From Poecilobothrus nobilitatus (Eukaryota; Arthropoda; Insecta; Diptera; Dolichopodidae), in NCBI GenBank assembly GCA_947095535.1, contig OX352772.1, positions 225,887,035-225,951,034 of the forward strand: a DNA stretch of 64,000 nucleotides. Direction: 5' to 3'. Positions 59,916 to 64,000 of the stretch are shown here, piece by piece. The translations under genes were made by a program, and so were the position numbers. The notes under the pieces are model-generated. The model did no database searches. It was not told the origin of the DNA and saw only the letters and a program-made list of their open reading frames with translations. Each line of letters begins with the position of its first letter. Positions within the stretch are counted from its first letter, which is position 1.

Positions 59916-61113
59916 TTATTTTTTAACAATATGAAATAAAAATTCTAAACATAAATGACCACAATTATATGTATAAAAGTTTTGATATTTATTATAATTA
60001 CATACAAGCTTATCACCTAAATATTTAATTACTTCTAATGGTGGACGTAAATTCCCAAAATTATCAAAATAGTGCGTTATTTCTGCATTTTTAAAATAAG
60101 CTACCCAATGTGTTCCATTTCCAATAGAATTATATAAATTTATTATACCACATTCAAATTTGCAAGGCTTTTTTTGCAGGTAAATTGTCTCTCATAAAAA
60201 CCCCTCGAAAATGTTTCAAGTATTTTTTACCAAATTTTTCTCAAATTATAATTTGTAAGTGGTCTTTTGGGTAGCTTATTTAATGGTTTTTTGGGTTCAA
60301 ATAAAAACCTAACCCTTTTTTATATGGTTTTAAGTGTAATCCATTACCCCCTTTTAATGCTATTGCTTCCATCATTTTATTATGCCTTTCACTTTCTTTT
60401 AACTGATTTTGCGCACTTTTAGCATCATTTACAGCCTTAGCTATTGCTGCAGCGCCACCTGTAAGTGCTCCAATAGCTGATCAGCCTGCAAATATTGGAA
60501 TTAAAGATAAAATACCATCAATTTTACGCACTGGACTAATTCGAGGTGTATCAATTTCATTTTTTTCTTCTTTTGAAAGTTTTCGAGCTGCATGCAAAGC
60601 AATTTTTATAATATTTCCATCATTCTTGGGATTTTTTAAAGTCTGAACTGCTGTTTTTGCTTCTTTTATAACATTTTTCAATTGTTTTTTTCTGTTTTTT
60701 TGTTGCTCTTGTTTTTTTACAGTTTTCTTTTTCAACCCCATACGGAATTTAACTTTAGCTTTTATAGCGTTTGTAACTAACTTGCCAAGAGCATTCGCTT
60801 TTTCTCCTAAACAAGAATCTTTAGCTTTGACTCTTTGCCAAGCTCTTTCTGCAAATATCTTATCAGCTATATGACGTTTATTTTGATCAGTATTTTGAGA
60901 ATATGCTATGTCATGATCAGGATAAACCCCATCTAAACGATTAATTCCTTTATCACCTCGGGATAATCGTTTTTCCAGCTTTGTTCTAGATCCACAATAA
61001 TTATAACCAGGTAAATGAGCATCAAATGGCAATTTATTTATTAAAGAATTAAGAACTCCTCTTCCTTTAACAGATTTTTTATTACTATTTCAATATTTAT
61101 TATTGTCAGGCAT
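59916..61113 (-). pseudogene. PLA2-like domain fused to adenain-like cysteine protease, broken
   Basis: The minus-strand ATG at 61113 (MPDNNKY then TGA) is the likely original start; the readable frame resumes with LPFDAHLPGYNYCGSRTKLE. That is the calcium loop of a parvovirus-type phospholipase A2 domain, followed by the catalytic dyad in DHDIAYSQ. A Lys-rich helical middle follows (KKKTVKKQEQQKNRKK), then IPIFAG, a TGA at 60478-60480, and a hydrophobic GALTGGAAAIAKAVND with GLGFYLNPKKPL. After breaks near 60230-60165 comes a protease: NGTHWVAYF (His), YFDNFG (Asp) and YTYNCGHLCLEFL (Cys), ending at 59916. The loop has Arg where Gly is usual. Expected roles are membrane breach and virion maturation. 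Confidence 0.75.
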
Positions 61114-61213
61114 GATTAGTAGTTTAGTTTAAGGAAGTTAATCAAATACTAAACACCTTTCAAAGAAATCCATTAATATCATTTTAAACAACGATTCCTC
61201 TACTAGTTTAAAG

Positions 61214-62543
61214 ATGAAATTTATAAAAGTAGATAACGCGATAAAAGTTAAAAATTTTGATCAAAATTCTAAAAAAACAATAAAAAAACATGGAGATTTC
61301 TTTCCAAATAGTATAGGAGGATTAATAGTTGGACCGTCAAATTGTGGTAAAACAATAATGTTATGATGAGTATGCTGCTAGATCCAAAAAGGCTTCAATT
61401 TCAAAATATATATATTTACTCAAAGTCATTGCATCAACCTAAATATGAATATTTAAAAAAACTAATAAAGCCAATCAAAGGAATAAGATATAATGAATTT
61501 TCAAATAATATTGATCTAATTAATACATCAGACTCTCAACCAAACTCAATATTTATATTTGATGACATAGCTTGCGATAAGCAAGATAACATAAGAGCCT
61601 ATTTTTGTATGGGGCGTCATCAAGGAGTAGAAAGCTTCTATTTATGTCAATCCTATACAAAAATTCCAAAGCATTTAGTTAAAAATAATGCAAACTTTTT
61701 GCTTATATTCAAGCAAGATGATTTAAATTTAAAACATATCTATAACTATCATGTAAATTCTGATATGTCTAACATTGATTTTAAAAAATTGAGTGCATGC
61801 TGCTGGAATGATAATTATGGTTTTCTATTAATTGATAAAGATAGCAGTTTAAACAATGGTCGCTATAGAAAAAATTTTGAATTTGCTAAATTTAAATTTA
61901 AAACACCATCTATAATTGATAATTTCAGTGATGAATCATCAATTTCACAATTTCCTGTTTTTAACAAGTCAGAACTTGATAGGTCATATGGCCCCTATTT
62001 TGATGTGTCATTAAATGTTCGAAAACTTGGGAATGCTAATTTCAAAATAGATGAAATTAGTAAAAATATATTGATTGGTAATGAAGTTTTTGAAGGAACT
62101 AATGGTCTATATGAATTAATATTTAAAAAAAAAACCTATAAACTATACTGAAAGTGATTTAAGTACATACCATCAAATACTTAACAAAACAAATGCACAT
62201 AGAAGAAATTATAATCATTTAGAATAAATAAAAGGGAATAAAGGTTTTAAATATAAGAATATATTAAGAAAATTATATGAACATGATTACAACACTAGAC
62301 ATAAAAAAACTGGTTCAAGTTATTCAAAAAAAAATTTTACTAACTTTTTACTTAAATCTTTTTCACCAAGAACTCAATTAAATTTTACAAATCAATCAAA
62401 TCAATATATTTATTGGGATGATCCTAATGAGTTAGTTGATAGATTAAGGCTTAATTGCATCAAAAACAGCTGGTAACACTAATCATAACAATGAAATTCT
62501 ATCTATAATTGAAGAATTGAGAGAAGCAAATATAATTCAATAA
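61214..62543 (+). pseudogene. A32-type genome-packaging ATPase, broken
   Basis: The ATG at 61214 starts MKFIKVDNAIKVKNFD. Walker A is GLIVGPSNCGKT (61325-61354), followed by a frameshift near 61358. The long frame 61363-62151 has YSKSLHQPKYEYLKKLI, Walker B SIFIFDDIA (about 61547-61572), the sensor-like YLCQSYTKIPKHL and LLIFKQDDLN, and FWEF-like C-terminal strands. Beyond further breaks, 62150-62543 retains YIYWDDPNELVDRLRL and EILSIIEELREANI, a conserved end in the relatives I remember. It belongs to the FtsK/HerA-like ATPases that load DNA into Polinton, adenovirus-like and giant-virus capsids. It starts about 100 bases from the divergent PLA2-protease gene. Confidence 0.8.
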
Positions 62544-62574
62544 CATTTTACATTAGCAATCAGTAAAAATCAGA

Positions 62575-63003
62575 ATGCCGCTAGATAAGTTTGGACGTAG
62601 TATGACTTCATCTACTTCTTAAGGTTCTGAAGGTTCTCCCGATATAGGTTTCAAATTGACTTCCGAAGGAAATTATGATTTAAATAACAAAATTTTATCA
62701 AATGTTGAAGAACCAGTTAACGTTAACCAGTGTTATGCAGCAACGCAAACATTTGTGAATAACCAAATTTTCTTTCACAAAGAATTAATAAAAAACTACA
62801 TAGGAGAAATGTTTGAACATACAGAGACAGTAATGTCTATAGAAATTAAATTAGCAGAAAAAAATTAAGAATTTTAAAAGAAAAATGCAAGATACTTTAG
62901 AGAATATCCACATCAAATTTTCTGCTATGTTAAATGAAAAATTTTCAAAAATGAATGATTTTATTTTCAAAATTGATAAAAAAAATAATAACTTGATAAA
63001 ATA
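62575..63003 (+). pseudogene. Small fibre-like ORF, broken
   Basis: The ATG at 62575 starts MPLDKFGRSMTSSTS, then TAA at 62620-62622. The frame continues with GNYDLNNKILSNVEEPVNVN and QCYAATQTFVNN to a stop at 62868. The pattern YDLNNKxLxNVxEPVNxxxAxTxxFV resembles the shaft motif of phage and adenovirus-like tail fibres (DLNGKRLTNVGDPVNDxDAVTKxYV). A coiled-coil-like tail (MQDTLENIHIKFSAMLNE, MNDFIFKIDKK) follows in another frame to 63003. Its position after the ATPase suits a virion attachment protein, but that is inference. Confidence 0.45.
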
Positions 63004-63010
63004 ATATAAA

Positions 63011-63463
63011 ATAATAATACTAAAAAATAATAATTATATAGAATAATAATAATTATTTAATATTAATAATTTCTTAATTATTAATATTAAATAATTAATA
63101 AAGAACTAATTAATAACGCAATAATATATAAAAATAAATAAAAATAAGAAATTATAAAATTTTAAAAAATAGAAGATATTATAATAATCAAAAATAATAA
63201 AAATAATTTCGTTCGCGAATTTCCAAAGAGTGAACAACTATTCTATTTGAAAATATAAAACGATATAGAAATTGTAGTGAATATACTTGCTTATCTGTAA
63301 AATAAAAATACATAAATAAATAAAATTAAATTATAAGAATATAATAATAGTGATAATAATAAAAACAATAATAAAAATAATTATTAATAATAATTGATAA
63401 ATAAAAAATTGATATAACAAAATAACATAAAACTAAATTTTATAATCATTGTTGGCGTCAAAA
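63011..63463. other. A-rich spacer and Jockey 5' leader
   Basis: AT-dense, non-coding sequence. TTCGTTCGCGAATTTCCAAA near 63209 may be close to the 5' end of the next retroelement. I found no inverted copy of the sequence before the polymerase gene here. Confidence 0.35.
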
Positions 63464-64000
63464 ATGGGAATAAATAGAACTCCACCAAGAGAAGACCAGG
63501 GTAATTCTAGTACCGACATTGAGGAAAAAAGTTTACCAAAACCTTCAATACAAAATAGTGATGTAATAAATTTTGATGAGGTAAAAAATGTCCTAGAAGA
63601 AAACAAAATTTTGAAAGCCGAATTAGATGAATTAAAAATTTTAACAGAAACGTTATTAAAGAAAATCAGTGTGTTAGAAAAAGAAAAGTCTGCACACAAA
63701 AATAACATAAATAGAGACACACCATCAAATACAAGCAATAAAAGGAAGAGAACTAGTTCACAAATAGTACAAAACCCCAAACAAACTAATATAAACGATT
63801 ATTGGCTTGATCCAACAAGTAAAATAAACACTGAAAATGATCTAGAAGACATAACTGTTGTAAATGTGGAAACCAAAACAAAACTTATAAAACCACCACG
63901 TATTTATATTTCTGGAGTAAAAAATATTAGCCCTCTAAACGATCTCCTAAATCAAACTTGTCATCATAAATACAATATAAAAACGCTTAATACGCAAGAA
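63464..64000 (+). CDS. Jockey-type ORF1 (gag-like), N-terminal part, cut by window end
   Basis: The ATG at 63464 opens 179 codons without a stop to the last base. Residues about 40-75 form heptad-like helix (FDEVKNVLEENKILKAELDE, TLLKKISVLEKEK), a probable coiled coil. A basic Ser/Asn linker follows (NTSNKRKRTSSQIV). Then KPPRIYISGVKNISPLNDLL, which matches the start of the gag RNA-binding region in insect Jockey-type ORF1 proteins. It is better preserved than the ORF1 at 33592 and may belong to an intact element continuing past the window. Confidence 0.65.
   Translation, partial: MGINRTPPREDQGNSSTDIEEKSLPKPSIQNSDVINFDEVKNVLEENKILKAELDELKILTETLLKKISVLEKEKSAHKNNINRDTPSNTSNKRKRTSSQIVQNPKQTNINDYWLDPTSKINTENDLEDITVVNVETKTKLIKPPRIYISGVKNISPLNDLLNQTCHHKYNIKTLNTQE

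Larger units (their letters stand above)
51541..63010. mobile_element. Polinton/adintovirus-like large DNA element, decayed (edges uncertain)
   Basis: Contents in order are: a protein-primed family B polymerase (+), an SSB-like candidate (+), two minus-strand ORFs of unknown role, major capsid protein (-), penton-like protein (-), PLA2-protease fusion (-), packaging ATPase (+) and fibre-like ORF (+). This is the core set of Polintons/adintoviruses of animals. I see no rve-type integrase and no terminal inverted repeat, so the edges given are simply the limits of related sequence. All the large recognisable genes have stops or frameshifts. Confidence 0.75.

Noticed and set aside
59916..61113. 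A bidnavirus or parvovirus insertion, suggested by the PLA2 motif next to a polymerase B gene
   Set aside because: The packaging ATPase, adenain-like protease and double-jelly-roll capsid fit a Polinton/adintovirus-like element; no parvovirus replication protein or single-jelly-roll capsid was seen.
52073..62868. Stop-codon recoding in the Polinton-like block
   Set aside because: Both TGA and TAA interrupt the genes and frameshifts are also present, so ordinary decay explains them better.

Overview
This window is AT-rich insect genomic DNA made almost entirely of nested, mostly broken mobile elements. I found no host gene, tRNA, rRNA or CRISPR array. Two copies of a short repeat with inverted ACCCTACACCT-type ends and a run of GGAC(G) units (479-1356, 8772-9676) resemble DINE-1-like repeats of higher flies. 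Together with the Loa, I, Jockey, CR1-like, BEL/Pao, Gypsy, errantivirus and mariner elements, this suggests a schizophoran fly. That assignment is an inference.

Layout: (1) 1-4663, a decayed minus-strand Loa-type non-LTR element split by a DINE-like repeat; (2) 4784-5535, an RNase H tail of another non-LTR element; (3) 6331-14121, a Gypsy LTR element with both LTRs, a CTAC target duplication, tRNA-Leu primer site, polypurine tract and broken pol; most of gag is lost, and the leader holds a 51-codon ORF and an inserted Loa fragment; (4) 14256-31819, a minus-strand BEL/Pao element whose integrase is split by a CR1/Jockey-like non-LTR element with a Cys/His-finger ORF1 and an (AAT)n-encoded poly-Asn tract; a 6.4 kb piece across both elements is tandemly duplicated at about 99.8% identity; (5) 32.5-47.4 kb, a degenerate satellite broken up by a Jockey element with a 65-bp target duplication (33279-38792), a mariner (39054-40350) and an env-bearing errantivirus (40402-47092); (6) 48170-51260, minus-strand remains of an I-like element and another RT fragment; (7) about 51.5-63.0 kb, a Polinton/adintovirus-like large DNA element; (8) 63464-64000, the start of another Jockey-type ORF1, cut by the window end.

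The Polinton-like block is the most notable part. It carries a protein-primed family B DNA polymerase with a His-Me-finger-like insert, a small OB/SSB-like candidate, an uncharacterised ORF, a double-jelly-roll-type major capsid protein, a penton-like protein, a phospholipase A2-like domain fused to an adenain-like cysteine protease, an A32-type packaging ATPase and a small fibre-like ORF. Early-type genes lie on the plus strand and capsid genes on the minus strand. This is a near-complete virion-building set, but no integrase or terminal inverted repeats are visible, and all the recognisable large genes are broken, so it is a dead fossil copy.

Family assignments rest on motifs recognised by eye; no database search was run.
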